From contig OY987298.1 of NCBI GenBank assembly GCA_963920635.1, forward strand, positions 142,760,257 to 142,824,256: DNA of 64,000 nt, in the 5' to 3' direction. The stretch is from Pseudeuparius sepicola. Lineage: Eukaryota; Arthropoda; Insecta; Coleoptera; Anthribidae. The notes beneath the pieces are model-generated. The model was not told the origin of the DNA and did no database searches. It saw nothing but the letters and a program-made list of their open reading frames with translations. Position numbers and translations under genes: made by a program. Below, in pieces: positions 22,776-35,111 of this stretch (position 1 is the first letter of the stretch; every line of letters starts with the position of its first letter).

Positions 22776-24973
22776 TACAAGGGATTAGAAATTAATAGCT
22801 CCTATTATCTCACAACTATTACTTTATTTAAAAAGGGAGACCAGTTTCGTAACTCTATAAATTAGTCCTTGAGGATGTAATTTTATAGATTAACGAAACC
22901 GTTGTGATATAATATGGCCTATTCACTCTAATCCCTCTAAAGTGAACTCTTACAGTGTAGAAAGTTTTTAGTTAGATTTATTTATTATTACACAAATGTA
23001 AATATGGAATACCTACTAGTTATATAAAACATTTTGAAGAAGTAGACTTTAGACGCACTTTTTTAGTCGTAGCAACACTATTATGCAGAACAATTATCCA
23101 ATCAAACATTAATAGATGTTCAACTGACCCTAATGTGGTTCAAGAAGAATTCGGTAATCGAATCGTTAATTTAGATTTTATAATTGAGCAATTACAGAAG
23201 TTTTTTTTATACACGAACCCTTCATAGCATGCACCTTTGCTGATATGAAAAATAATAGTAAAATTGCTTCGACGCCAAAAAGCTATGCAGTCTGTTGCCA
23301 ACGAAAAGTGAACGCCCTGAAAAAAATCATTTTTGCAATAAAGCAAACAGGCCACCGCCGTTTTTTAAATATATATTCGCGCTTCTTCCTCGGCATCGGC
23401 GAGACTCGTGTGACCCCGGCGGCCGTCGGCGGCGGCCGGCACGAGTTATTATTTCATATTATCTACACGTCTACACAGGAAAAAAAGACTGTCGTGATTT
23501 TAGTGAGTTCGTGTATATAGTCACTTTTCCATTACCTACTTTAAATATACAAGCAAATCCATGTGGTCCCAACAATATAATCTATACTTTTGACGTAATT
23601 GCAGATGAACCAATAAGTTTAAAATAGTTTGAATTTCCGCGTATTGTCACTTCGATACTAAAATTGGCATACTACAATGAAAGCATAACCTCGGTTTTAA
23701 AATATCTTATGTTTTATTTAAACAATTAAATTTATTTTATTTGAATAATAATAATTCTCACCCTCAGACTACTCCAAACTATATAAGAGTACCCCAGAAG
23801 CAACTGAAAAAACATTATAATTCATTGGATGAACAAAATAACTTAATTGCAACTTTTATATTCATCAATGTAAGTAATCATAGTCCAAGCAAATTGTCAT
23901 TTTTTTATGGAGGTAGAAAAAAAAATGATTCTTAACAGGTAGATATTTTCAGGGTTGGTTGTGGGTAGCGTCCTGAGTATAACCCCAAAAAATCACCGTC
24001 GAAGTCGTGTTACGAACCCCGCAATAGGAGTGGTTTTGCAAACATTTTTTTGCAATTTTTTTTCTTCTCATGTGTACAATTTTTTTTCTTCTTCTGTATA
24101 CATTATTACGTTCTCTACAACTTTCCCTCATGAAGTTTTTTTTTTAACTTCAATACTTCACGAGATATAGGTAAAAGATCACCACTATCTAAAGTGCTTT
24201 ATAAGGGTAACAAAAAATTCTTTAAAACAAGCTGATTTTTTTCAGGGTTAACTAGGGGTTAACTTAGGAGTGCACACAGTGATCGCAAATTAAAGGTTTT
24301 GAATCAACCCTACACTCTATATCGTTCGTAGTCATAATGAACACTGCAAGTGAATGGCTATAATTGATATTAGTACCCACAATTAAGTATTACAAATCCA
24401 GCAAAAATTCAGTGACAATAGTTGTAATTTCAGTATAATGAACAGTTAAATGTATCCCTATTTAATTCAACACCATGAAACGTTATGTTGTTCTGACAAA
24501 ATAATGTGCTTAGAAAAGAAGTATTATAGACTCAATTCCAGAACACGCTATTTATTGAAATAAAATATTACATTTAAATTATTCATTAGAATTCAATATC
24601 AAATGTAATTGAATTGATTATTGTTAGTTACAAAAAAGCTTCTGCTTGAGTTTGAGGAATAATATCTCATATTGAATTAAACAGGGTTTTTTTACAAAGT
24701 GACAGATTTTTCTCAGTGTAGTACCCACGGCCGGCCTGCCCCTCAATCGTAGCACTATGAAGGGGCAGGCTGGAGTGGGGAGTCGTGGGGACTAGAGGAA
24801 GGAAAAGGATAGGCATATCTAATCGAGCGACGTTTGTCCTGAATTGAGTCGGGCACTTTGGGCGGATTTCATAAGTATCGTAGCCTCTTAAGCATACTAC
24901 GAGTTGTAGTTAAGGTGGCATAAACACACATGGCACTAAATACTACCAATACTACCAACCCAGAGTCATATGA
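22776..24973. other. No recognised gene
   Basis: Short frames at 23245-23627 are accidental; 23390-23440 is a small CpG-rich patch. The words TAATAATTCTCACCCTCA and ACTCCAAACTA (about 23745-23780) recur at 50745-50790 beside an (AAT)n tract. A perfect 10-bp hairpin stem, GCCTGCCCCT/AGGGGCAGGC, lies at 24734-24770. Confidence 0.4.
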
Positions 24974-25963
24974 ATGTTTTACTTAACTAGCCGTATATAA
25001 ATTTAATTACCATGCTTAAAAGTAAAAGTGCATTTGACAGCTATCATTTAGGTTGAGCTTTCGGTTCTGAATATGTTTTTGTGCTAATAGATATTTAACG
25101 ATCAATGTGTTAACTGAAAACATATCTTCTAGTCCTATATTAAATTTGGTAATATGAAGAAATTATCGGGTTATCAGTTTTAGCTGCCACAATATTGGTT
25201 TAGCGTTACTAGGACGTAAATAAAAAAGACTATGATTTCAGCCATTATTTCCCTCATACTGCTTGCATCCAAAAAGGTAGCTCCTTCCATAAGAATCCAA
25301 CCAATCGTTACTAGGACTTGTGCAAAACCAAAGCGGTAATACCACCAATGCAATTATCACTTCGTTGCTTAGCAACCACGAATCAGTTCGATACACACAC
25401 GTACTTCTTAAAATTTGTATGTTTTACACTGTTCTAAATTATGCAGCTTATAAATTATGTTGCGGTATTATTAAGCATTGTATCAATGAATTTATATAAC
25501 TTTTACATTGCCAAATTGTTGTTATTAGACCTCCATCTCCTTTTAAATTTATGACACACATTCAGAAAATAAACCAACGCTAACAGGGTGCAGGTATAAT
25601 CGCATTATTTGCCTTGGATATCCAAGCGTCATGTTTGTTTACTCGAACGCTACAGTCGAAGCTGTCATAAACTCCTTCAAAATGAGTCGTTTTGGAAATG
25701 TAAACATAGAAAAAATTAGTACATAAATTATTAAATCGTATTAGTAATCTCGACAAATACCACTCGTGCCGGAAATTTGTCTAAATAATTTTATTCTCAA
25801 GCGCTATTTTGCCCATTAGCAAAACCACTGGTACAAATTGGGTGATCTTTCTAGGCAAAATAGTGCTTTCGAAAAAATTATCGATAAATGACGTGATTGG
25901 TTAATATTTCAAAAATTATGTAATTTCATTGGTTCATATTGGCAGGTGTTGCATTCTCTGGGT
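24974..25963. mobile_element. Composite repeat, copy 2 (A', B, C')
   Basis: A' (24974-25139) and C' (25895-25963) are reverse complements of modules A and C of copy 1. B (25232-25783) is in the same direction as copy 1. Relative to its flanks, B is therefore inverted. An inverted pair, GCGCTATTTTGCC and GGCAAAATAGTGCT, lies between B and C'. Confidence 0.6.
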
Positions 25964-25969
25964 AATACC

Positions 25970-26240
25970 TTTCGTCACATTTCACAATAACATATTGTCC
26001 CTCTTCCAGGTGAAGTTGAGCTTCCAGGTCGCTTAGGTCATTATCTTAGTTAATATAAGGAACATGTTTTGTAGTGAATGCCCTTTTCTTGGATTTTGGA
26101 GTGTTTTTCTTCTGCCTTTCTAAAACAACAGCTGGGAAAATGGTTGGCTTTCTCTTAGGTGTAATTTTCTTGAACCAGTAATATTCACCAACCAACAAAA
26201 CCTGGATAACTCTAAGAACAAAGAAAAACATCAAACCAAC
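25970..26240 (-). pseudogene. Degenerate coding fragment of unknown family
   Basis: A minus-strand frame reads VLLVGEYYWFKK and a basic stretch, hits TAA near 26046, and continues in frame as LHLEEGQYVIVKCDERYYPE. The latter resembles short VKY-x-YPG-type segments in transposon-linked arthropod proteins, but I cannot name a family. A strong donor-like CAG|GTAAGTAT lies upstream near 26258 on the same strand, though the phases do not join simply. Low certainty. Confidence 0.25.
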
Positions 26241-26915
26241 TTAATTTGATACTTACCTGATTCCTACCAGAAGTACAAATAAACAACTTTTTTCGGAAAA
26301 ACCAAACAAAATCCACGCAAACTTGCTGGAAGCAACCGCGGACACACTGCACGTATTTACGCCTTGTGAGTATTATATTTCCACTGTATCTTCTCTGTCC
26401 TTGTCCTTGCCTTATCACTACAGCCTTCTCGACTTTCGTCTGCCTGGCATCAATCATTTTAATGGTTTATGTTTCTGGCCTCGACGCCAGCAGCACGTCA
26501 GTAGAAAGATTTTAAAAGCCAGGCCTTCTTCGCGATATCCGAGACGCTCCATCGACGCGGAATCCGCAAAATTACGCGTGATGTGGTAAACCAGTTGGTA
26601 TTCATGAGCGTTTAACAGACATGTGCTTGAAAATGGTTTATGCACTTACCCGATTGTTTTTCTAGTTTCTGTGGTAAAAAGGCCAAATAAAATAATATCT
26701 ATAATAGTATAACGCAGCTATAATAACGGCCACGGGATATAACGAACCCTCGTCTACAACATATCGCATTTATCAGTTTTATCACACTCCAGTTATAACG
26801 AACTATTGAGAGAGGGTCTCTGGCTGGAGATTGTTCTTGGGCCGCCATGATGTGTTGTGTGTTAAGTTATAGGGTTACTGTAGATTATCATTTAAAAACG
26901 TAGCTTTCTATTGAG

Positions 26916-27633
26916 TTTGTTCCAACAACAGTTCTCAGTGATCTATATAGTTGGTTGAAAACAGTACAGGAATTACTTTTTTATTATACTTCTTTGGAAA
27001 CACCTTATTTTCATCTGTTTTAGCAATAACGAAAGATGGGGTTTTTCGGGCTAGCGCACGGAAACAGCGCATGGAAAAACTTTCCGTGCGCTGAATAAAA
27101 ATACCGAATATATGGCTTTAAAATAGAAACAAACAGCAAAGTAAACTAAATTTAAGAAACTCTATATGCTCTCTGATATTTAACATATACCTATTTTGTA
27201 TTTTAATTCGTAAGTGATTCAATATTTAGATACATTTCTGTAATATTTTTGACGTTTTATTCACCTTATCTGACAATAACTAATTTACAACAAACCACCT
27301 TTGAAATAATTTGAGAGTAACCATGGAAACGCATCATACATACCAAACACTATATTGTCTGCATTGTTTATTTTTTGTCAATTAAATTTATTATAATATG
27401 CCGATAAAATGTTTTAAGTTTCCGTTTTCAAAGAAGTATAATAAAAAATATCGTTCATTACACGTCCAGAAATAGATTTTTCCGTGCTTGCATGACTTCC
27501 CGTGTTCGGCTGCGCCTCACACGGGAATTTGTCACGCGCGCACGGAAAAATCTTTATTTCCAGACTCGTAATGAAATATACTATTCTGCATTCTAATTCG
27601 CTACAACTGGTTCAGAACTGTTGTTGGAACAAA
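26916..27633. mobile_element. Inverted-repeat element with internal hairpins
   Basis: TTTGTTCCAACAACAGTTCT at 26916 is mirrored at 27612-27633, and TTTTTATTATACTTCTTTG at 26971 at about 27430-27450. Inside are a hairpin AGCGCACGGAAA/TTTCCGTGCGCT (27053-27092) and a palindrome at 27455-27573 with TCATTAC and TTTTTCCGTGC in its arms. No ORF. Confidence 0.65.
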
Positions 27634-27836
27634 GCTATTGGTTTCCGATCTGTGTTAAACTATAAAAATTGTTAAAGAACCTATTTTGTACAGAATTTTA
27701 TGGGGAACAACTTAGTACATATAAATATTTTTAGCGTAAAATGCACCGTTTCGTAGATAATCTGAAAAATACGAAAATTGGGGTATGGATGAAGCACACA
27801 CTTTAGGGGGTGGAAACTTTTTAGTTTAATAATATA

Positions 27837-29146
27837 CAGGGTGAGTTTTTTCGATGACCACTATGGGGATCTCGGAAACTATCAGAGCTAGAACAAAGGT
27901 TAAATGGGGAACGAATTACAGATTGAATGCTCAATCTAGTGCCCCTTTTGGATTTTGAAAAAAGTTCATGGCTCACTGGATATTTTGAAAAGAGTGATTT
28001 TTTGCTATTTCATCAGATCTCTGTAGCTCCGTTATTTCTGATTATACAGAAAAACTGTAGAGACAAAAATTGTAGGTAATTTTGGGCTTGATAAGATAGT
28101 CTTATCCAATTTTTTATGTTGTTTGTGATTTTTGAGATAAACTTTTGTTTTTTTTTAATGCAAATTATAGCTGGCTGCGGCCTTATCAAATCGGCCATTT
28201 TTTATCTTTCCAAAGATATAATACTCGGCACACGTATTATAAAAAATAAAAGAGCTATCGCCAATTTTCCTTTTTTTTTTTAATTTTTACATAGTCAGCC
28301 ATGGAATATTTTCATAATTACGTTCTATTTTATAATTAGACATACTTCAAACTTTCAAATATTTTATTTTTAGCTGGTAAAAGAATGTAACAAGATAAAA
28401 CAAAAATTATCATGATGGAGCTCCGCACCACATAATTATTTGCCCGTATGAAATTACCTAGATCAGCTCTGCTCTATCCAAATAGTTGGATAGGGAGAAA
28501 TATTATTGTATTGACAGGGGCTCTCTAAGAAAGGCGACAAATTCAGTATTAAAAAAATGCAATATTTGCATAAATATTATCTAATGGTGGATTGTTTGAA
28601 CACCTTTTAAAATAATAATAATTTTTTGAGTTCTTTAATTTTTGTTTCATTTTGTTAAATTTTGTTGCCAGCTAAAAACAAAATATTAGAAAGTTAAAAA
28701 AAATCATAAAATTAGCCATAGCTCTTTTATTTTTTATAATAACAATGCCGAGTATTATATCTTCGGAAAGATAAAAAATGACCGATTTGATAAGGCCACA
28801 GCCAGCTATGATTTACATTTTGAAAAACAAAAGTTTATGTCATATCTCAAAAATCACAAACAACAAAAATAATTGGATCAGATTATCTTATCAAGTCCAA
28901 AATTATCTACAATTTGTGTCTCTACAGTTTCTCTGTATAATCAGAAATAACGGAGCTACAGAGATCTGATGAAATAGCAAAAAATCACTCTTTTCAAAAT
29001 ATCTAGTGAGCCATGACTTTTTTAAAAATGCAAAAGGTGCATTAGATTTAGCATTCAAAACCGGAATTCTTTCCCCATTTAACCTTTGTTCAAGCTCTGC
29101 TAGTTTCCGAGATCCCCATAGTGGTCATCGAAAAAAACTCACCCTG
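27837..29146. mobile_element. Large foldback, 1.3 kb
   Basis: TA-CAGGGTGAGTTTTTTCGATG and its complement before TA bound the element. Arms of about 430 bp (27837-28270, 28710-29146) contain GATTTGATAAGGCC and TCAGATCTCTGTAGCTCCGT. Mirror-image open frames in the arms are by-products of the palindrome, not genes. Confidence 0.85.
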
Positions 29147-29379
29147 TAGGTATATATGGTATCTTTCATATTTCATTCAATGTTCAAAACTTTATGGATT
29201 TTGTCCGATATATCACAGATTAAAGTGTAATAAGTTTAAGTAAGTGCAAGTGTAAGTTTAATATTAATATTAAATTGTTACTTCTCTCCATAAAATGTGT
29301 GCATTATTTTTCACTCAGATATGTTTTTGCGGACAGTCCTATATGCGTTATCGCATCAGATTTTATCCAGGTATGTTCC

Positions 29380-31322
29380 GGATACCCAACAAACATTCCT
29401 AGTCAAGATTACCAATTTTTGGTTGAGTATTACCTATGGAGGTAAAATATTACCAAGTTTTTACTTCAGAAAATTATTTAAAGTGAGAAAAACCTTAGAA
29501 GAAGTTTTTGTTATCTAAAACTACTAATTTTTAACCTAATTATAAACTACATAAACGCTCAACTCTTAGGAAACTTTATTTGGTTATAATTTAGTTTATT
29601 ATTACCTAAAATCAGGCTTTGAAGACAAGGAAAATTTTACCATCAATTTTTGGTCAAAATTTACTTATTTTAACTTTCTAGATGCCCTTATAGCCAAAAG
29701 ATAATTCAAGAAATGTTAGAGGTGATAAAGAAGTAAATTTCGTCTCAATATTTGTCCTTGTAGGTTAAGGTTAGGTTAGGTCAAAAATAGGTTAGATAGT
29801 AAGTAATTATTACCTATATTCGAATTATTTTATCCCTATAGGTTTTTGGTCGTTTTTTGGGTTTATATGTAACCTAATAATTACTATGAAGTTAAAAAAG
29901 ACTAGTTATTTGGGCTTGAAAGTAAAAACGGCTTAAAGAAGGTTACAATTTCTTATAAAAATTACCATGAAGTAATATTATCCCAAAACAGTTTTTAAAG
30001 GACAGAAATCTTGGAGTGTGTTTATTCATGAAAATAAATCCTGAATACTGAAAACAAAGATGTAGTCTAGCTTGTTTTGTTAGGTAGATACCTATAAGCT
30101 TGCTAAATTTGGATTTGGCATTATTTTCTATAAAGTAGGTATTGTAGAAACATGCCTAAACACAAGGCTTTTCGTCATTCCTCTTCCTTTTAACGGGCCA
30201 TAAGGAAGATAAAAAAATGAAGCCTTTGAAAATGACGAGCCCGAGAGGTATGTGAGTGTTCCGGAAGTGCAACCAGTTAACATCGATACGATATTAGAAG
30301 CCTCAGATAACTGTGCCGCAGATAATGAAATCAATTTGGAAGGGTTAGGACAAATAGAAGAAGAAATTAATTAATCTCTCCATGGGCAACTTGTGGGCAA
30401 GATATTGTAAAATACGCATGCTCACACAAATAGCAATAATCTCCCTATTATTACCAAAAATAACCCTTATTATGACTTTAACTTGTTGGTCGCGTTATCC
30501 TTTAATAGGGAAAATGTAACTATATGGTCAAAATTCTTGGTTATTTTTTCCCTGATTTAAGAAATTATTACTTCAAAGTCTAAAAATAGGTAAAACGGAA
30601 CTTTACAGTTAAGAGTTTATTTGCTATCAAACAAACAACGATATCCTCCATCTTGAAATCATAAATAATTAAAAAGTGTATGCAATTATGCTTCCAAATA
30701 TGAAAAAATCACACTTTGGGACACCAAAAACTCCTCAAAAGGTATGCTTGGTATGTTTTCTCGTCCTGTTCGAATTTTGTTAATAAACATTTTTGAAAAT
30801 GAGAAAAAATTAATATTAAATTTTTGTCAATGCACAATATGTATGAGGCCCACGAGTTTTTTCGAAGTATTACACCTATAATATACAGAAATATTTTAGG
30901 CGCAAGGAGATTTTTGCACAGACAACAAAATTTAAACACCTTTAAAAATTCCATACCTACCTCTCGGCATACCTTTTAGTTATAAGGTCAAAGGCAGACG
31001 ACATTTTCTTTTGCATGGGCCGTTTATAGAATAATATTAATAGAAAGAGAAAACTGCTGTTCTTCATTATGGTCAGATTTAGGTCCAAGTATAGACATAA
31101 ATTACCTAATTATTACCTAATTTTTACTATTCACTGGTAAATTTGACTAAAGCCCATAAAGTTATATTACCTATTTTTAACTTAAAAATAACTTCCACTT
31201 TATTCCCCACTTTCCACTTTTTTACCTAATATAGAGGTAAACTGGTTTGGTCAAAATAAATTTCTGACTTGTTGGGTAGTAAAAATTAGGTAATTTAAAC
31301 TTTGAATGTTTGTTGGGTATCC
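29380..31322. mobile_element. Non-autonomous element, 1.94 kb, with GGATACCCAACAAACATTC ends
   Basis: A perfect 19-bp inverted repeat lies at 29380-29398 and 31304-31322. The interior is rich in repeated ATTACCTA words and in TTGGTCAAAAT words on both strands, which could be binding sites. I see no clear target duplication and no transposase; the superfamily is undetermined. Confidence 0.65.
30210..30374 (+). pseudogene. Acidic coding fragment inside the 1.94-kb element
   Basis: After a probable one-base shift near 30218 a plus-strand frame runs about 50 codons to TAA at 30374 with a strongly coding-like, acidic content (for example ending GLGQIEEEIN). No family is recognised. It may be a captured or relic exon. 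Confidence 0.25.
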
Positions 31323-31838
31323 TGTGACAAAAGGCTCCCAAGAATTTCGTACTGCTCGGGTCCTCAGAGGCCATTAACAGAGGAAGAGGTAAACAGTCTA
31401 ATTACTGAAGCCGTCCAGGTGAGTGACCGTCGCTGGGTGACCGAATGATACATACCTCGCACAACTGCTACTGGTTTTCACAAGGGTATTGTACGTGTAC
31501 GGGTTAGTCGCATGCTTCGCTCTGGGTATTCAGCCGTGAAGTTGCATTAATTTGTATGTAAGTAATTTGCAACGACGAGTTGAGTTGGAAGGTCTATGCC
31601 ACGGCAAAATATAAACTTACGAAACCTTTTCATGACATAATACTTAAATAGTGAAATAAAACATATTTGGTTTAATCTCAAATACCTACACATTTCTTTT
31701 GTTTGTTTATGGTAAAACCGTTTTATTTGATTTTACAGAAAAATTCTGAAATACCTAATAAGATAAATTAAATTAATCATAAGTAGATACATGAAAATGT
31801 TTTGGGACCGCTGACCTCGTTTATAGTTTGCAATATTG

Positions 31839-32678
31839 CACGGGCGTAGCCAAGGGGGGGGGTTTCGGGGGTTCAAACCCCCCCGAAATAAGCAAAATAT
31901 TACCTAATATTATACCGAAAAAATACGAGGAGTGAAGAGTTAAATTATTATTACGTTTGAATATATGTAGTAATAGTAGCGCCTAGCGCCATCTTTTGAC
32001 GAGAGGCAGACGCAGATAGATAGATTCGTGAATCATTATTACTGTCGAAAAATGGAGGGGAAAAAAAGGAAGGGTGATAAACTTAAAGGTATGGACTACT
32101 GGAAAAAGTGGTGTAGTCAATGTCAAGGGGTTTCTAATAAAGAAACAAATTTGGATTTAGCTATCAAAGCTTCAGCTACCTTGCATGCTGATAAGAAGAC
32201 TGCCTACCCCGAAATCTAGTTTGGAATGCCTAGATATGTGCGATAAAAACCTTTATCCTAATATTTACACATTACTACAAATCTTGGCTACCATTCCTGT
32301 ATCCACTGCTACCCCAGAAAGGTCTTTCTCGAGCCTAAGGAGACTGAAAAACTATTTACGAAACACTATACAAGTGAAAACAGACTTAATGGTTTGGCTC
32401 TAATGAACATTCACTATGGAACAGAAATTCATGCAGATGAAGTAGTGGATATATTTAAAAGAAAAAGCCGAAGATTTCTTCTTTAATGGTTTTAGATTTA
32501 GCGCAGAGGAACGAAATTAATTTATCCATTTCATTTAAAGTTATGAACTTTATAAATATGTCGTAGTTTTTCGGATGAATATATAGATATTAAATTTCAT
32601 GTAAGTATATTTTTGTTGTTTTATTTACTTCTCAAACTAACCCCCCCCCCCCAAAACTAAATCCTGGCTACGCCCGTG
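31839..32678 (+). mobile_element. Internally deleted hAT element, copy 1
   Basis: Ends are CACGGGCGTAGCCA and its complement. Next to the left end is a G-run, a TTCGGGGGTTCAAACCCCCC hairpin, and near the right end a long C-run. The body joins the first ~55 codons of a transposase (32052-32219) to its C-terminal dimerisation region (32185-32483). Copies at 41697 and 61125 have the same join. Left flanking detail (to about 32030) is shared with copy 3. No clear 8-bp duplication is seen. Confidence 0.8.
32052..32483 (+). pseudogene. hAT transposase remnant: N-terminus joined to dimerisation domain
   Basis: The first frame begins MEGKKRKGDKLKG and stops at 32219. The second, overlapping in another frame, contains LQILATIPVSTATPERSFSS and LRRLKNYLRN, the hallmark of the hAT C-terminal dimerisation domain. 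The catalytic middle is gone, so the deletion removed most of the gene. This copy also has a 2-bp insertion near 32370 that ends the second frame early. Confidence 0.75.
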
Positions 32679-32689
32679 CTGTATAGTGA

Positions 32690-32927
32690 GCTAAAAAATT
32701 TAAATATCTTTCTTCCATCAGAATATACTGCAAGTCCAAGAAATAGGTATTTTGGAGTAGGTACTTGTTCAAAGATTCTCTCACGAATAGTTTTCCGAAT
32801 ACTTTTGTGCTCGCCAGTTACCGTAGCATCCGCGGATACATCATTTTCCAAAAATAATTATAAAAAACTATCTAAGGTCCTCTATGAGCCAGGAGAGATT
32901 AACCAATTTAGCAATAATTTCCATTGA
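32690..32927 (+). pseudogene. Second, unrelated hAT dimerisation-domain fragment
   Basis: The frame holds LLCSPVTVASADTSFSK, a degraded form of the PVTVASAERSFS motif of another hAT family, with preceding sequence compatible with the domain. It lies immediately right of hAT copy 1, which may have inserted into or beside it. Confidence 0.5.
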
Positions 32928-35111
32928 AAGTACCCTACCTACTTATTAATACAATAAATAATAATATCAGAGTTTGCCAATGTTAAAGCCAGAGAAATAC
33001 CATTCGTTTAACTTGTATCTTGTGCCTTTTACCTAAGGGATAACCCCCAATATTTTAGAAATATTTTACTTTTTTGTTTCATTTAGAAGAAAATGTTTTA
33101 TTTATTTTTACAAGTACCTGCATTTTTCTTTTCTGATGCAAAATATATTTATTTTCAGTAGTATTATTACTTTGTATGACCTAATTCTTTTTACATTTTT
33201 AGTTTCTTTTTCTTAGAAAATTATTTATTTAATTTTATGTATGCATTTGTATTTTGTTTAAAAAGGCTGTTTTTCTAGTGTAAGTGATGTTTTATGTTTT
33301 ACTTGTTATTTATTTATATTTTAAAATATTTTTTATTTTAAAGAAACATTTACATTGTTCCTTTCAGTCTGGAAATTCTACCAGACCCAAAACATATTAC
33401 TCGTTATAATAAGACTGATTGCTGATTTTTGCAATTACCTCGTAGAGAGGAAAAGCCTAGAAATTCAAGATATAACCTGAAAGAAATTTTTTATTATATT
33501 CTGCAGACGGGCGGCCAAACATCTAGGAACGCCACTGAGATTTGGGAAAATTTGAAAGATGGGCTCCTTAAAATGACTCCGATCCATTACTTGGCTTTGG
33601 AGATACACGAGCGCGAAATCTGGCAACACTGAATAAGCTGGACATTGAAACAGTGGTGCATCGAATTGTCACGAGTTCGAAAACTGAAATGTGCAGGCGC
33701 GGCTCGTGAGTTATTGTAGAGGTCGATAGTCCCGCAGTAGAAAATTGTTTGGAGTGCTACGCACAATCTAACTTTTATGTATTTTTTAGGTTTTTGACTT
33801 TTTTTAAATAGAGCAAAGAAGAGATATCCATTAGACAATTATTATGAAAAAGAATACCCAATATTGAGATAATTCCGAGGATAATTCATCCACCTTTTAG
33901 AATTTCCTTAATTATTTCCAATGGTGTAATCCATCTCCGATTTGGCTACCTACCCTATTTTCGAGGTCCCTGAACACCAATCCGGCCTTCATTTTTCCCG
34001 GTCGGACGTAGCTTTTGAGAAAATGAATTTTCAAATTTCCTTTTGATATCACGGATTTCACGACGATATTAATTTGTGGTTGTAATCGGGATGCATTTTT
34101 ACTGTACGCTGCTCAAACTAATCACCACACTATTTTGCACCTTTTGCAACATCGAACCTTCGCGAAAACCAGCGGAAAAACCGAACTTTTTAAAGATTTT
34201 TGCTGTGTTTCGTACGCTATTTTCGCCCATTCCCGACAATCGGCGCGCGCCGACGTACTCTCTCTACTCTACTTTAATATCCTCTACTCTACTTACGCCT
34301 GTGGAGGCGGTTTCACATAAGTACTCGACTGCGATCGCAGTGACTATTTGGTGGGCGTGAGGGCGTGGTTGCTCTGCCAATCGAATATTGATGTGATCGG
34401 AGTATAATGTCATCCCAGATACTGTATCACTGTAAAATGTATCATCTAATGTAATTATATCGATACATTGAATGTCTATGGGACATTTAAAGTCCCCTTA
34501 ATATATTTTTCGTATGGGAGACGTGTAAAATTTTGGAAATCTCCATCTACTGTTAATATAATTTAGCCAAAACGTGGTCTGCTTAATAAAGGATTTTTAC
34601 CGAATACCTTTTCTTCTTATATTTAGGTCTAATATTTATTCGGCGCCATTTTGTAACTACTACTACTGTCAACACACTTTTGCAAATATTATGTGAAATA
34701 CCGTACATAAAAGTTCTGCTATAGTAGTATAAGCCTCCCCCACAGAACAGTTGAACTGTGATTGCAGTTGACTGCCGCGTATTAATGGTCGTTCGTCGAC
34801 GATTTCGTCATCTAGTTATCTCTTTTCGGCTTCAGAGCGGGTGCGTATGCTGTTGTCTCTGTCTCACTTGCAATGGATTTATCCTTATGGATTGCCATAA
34901 TAACCCGTGAGGTCAATATAAAATACGGCCAGGAGGCTGCGGATTGGAATGATAATGATTATTAGACATTAGAAATCTTGACTCTTGAATAGTAATAATT
35001 GGGGAGTTCTTGCATGAAAATATATCTAATCGCATTTTTTTTTAATATAGTTTATATTATTAAATATTGAAAAAAAAAAAATAAAAAAAAATAAATAAAT
35101 TAATATTAATA
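32928..35111. other. No recognised gene
   Basis: Mostly AT-rich. 33900-33945 matches, inverted, about 1870-1915. 34150-34380 and 34740-34880 are GC-richer and repeat-poor. The 67-aa frame at 33429-33632 is not recognised. Confidence 0.4.

Noticed and set aside
26212..26645. Spliced host gene across 26645-26046 (-)
   Set aside because: A good donor (CAG|GTAAGTAT) and a possible acceptor exist, but the 45-base intron does not keep the frame and the next exon has an in-frame stop.
28013..28969. Two mirror-image ~62-aa frames with similar sequence
   Set aside because: They are the same palindromic arm sequence of the 27837-29146 foldback read on opposite strands, not paralogous genes.
29761..29795. 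Telomere-like GGTTAGGTTAGG
   Set aside because: Only two or three imperfect units; too short for an interstitial telomere tract.
31855..31892. tRNA T-arm-like GGGGGTTCAAACCCCCC
   Set aside because: It recurs at the same place in all three hAT copies as a subterminal hairpin; no other tRNA parts are present.
34140..34320. Overlapping frames with TCTACTCTACT repeats
   Set aside because: Short local repeats and no domain; not a gene.
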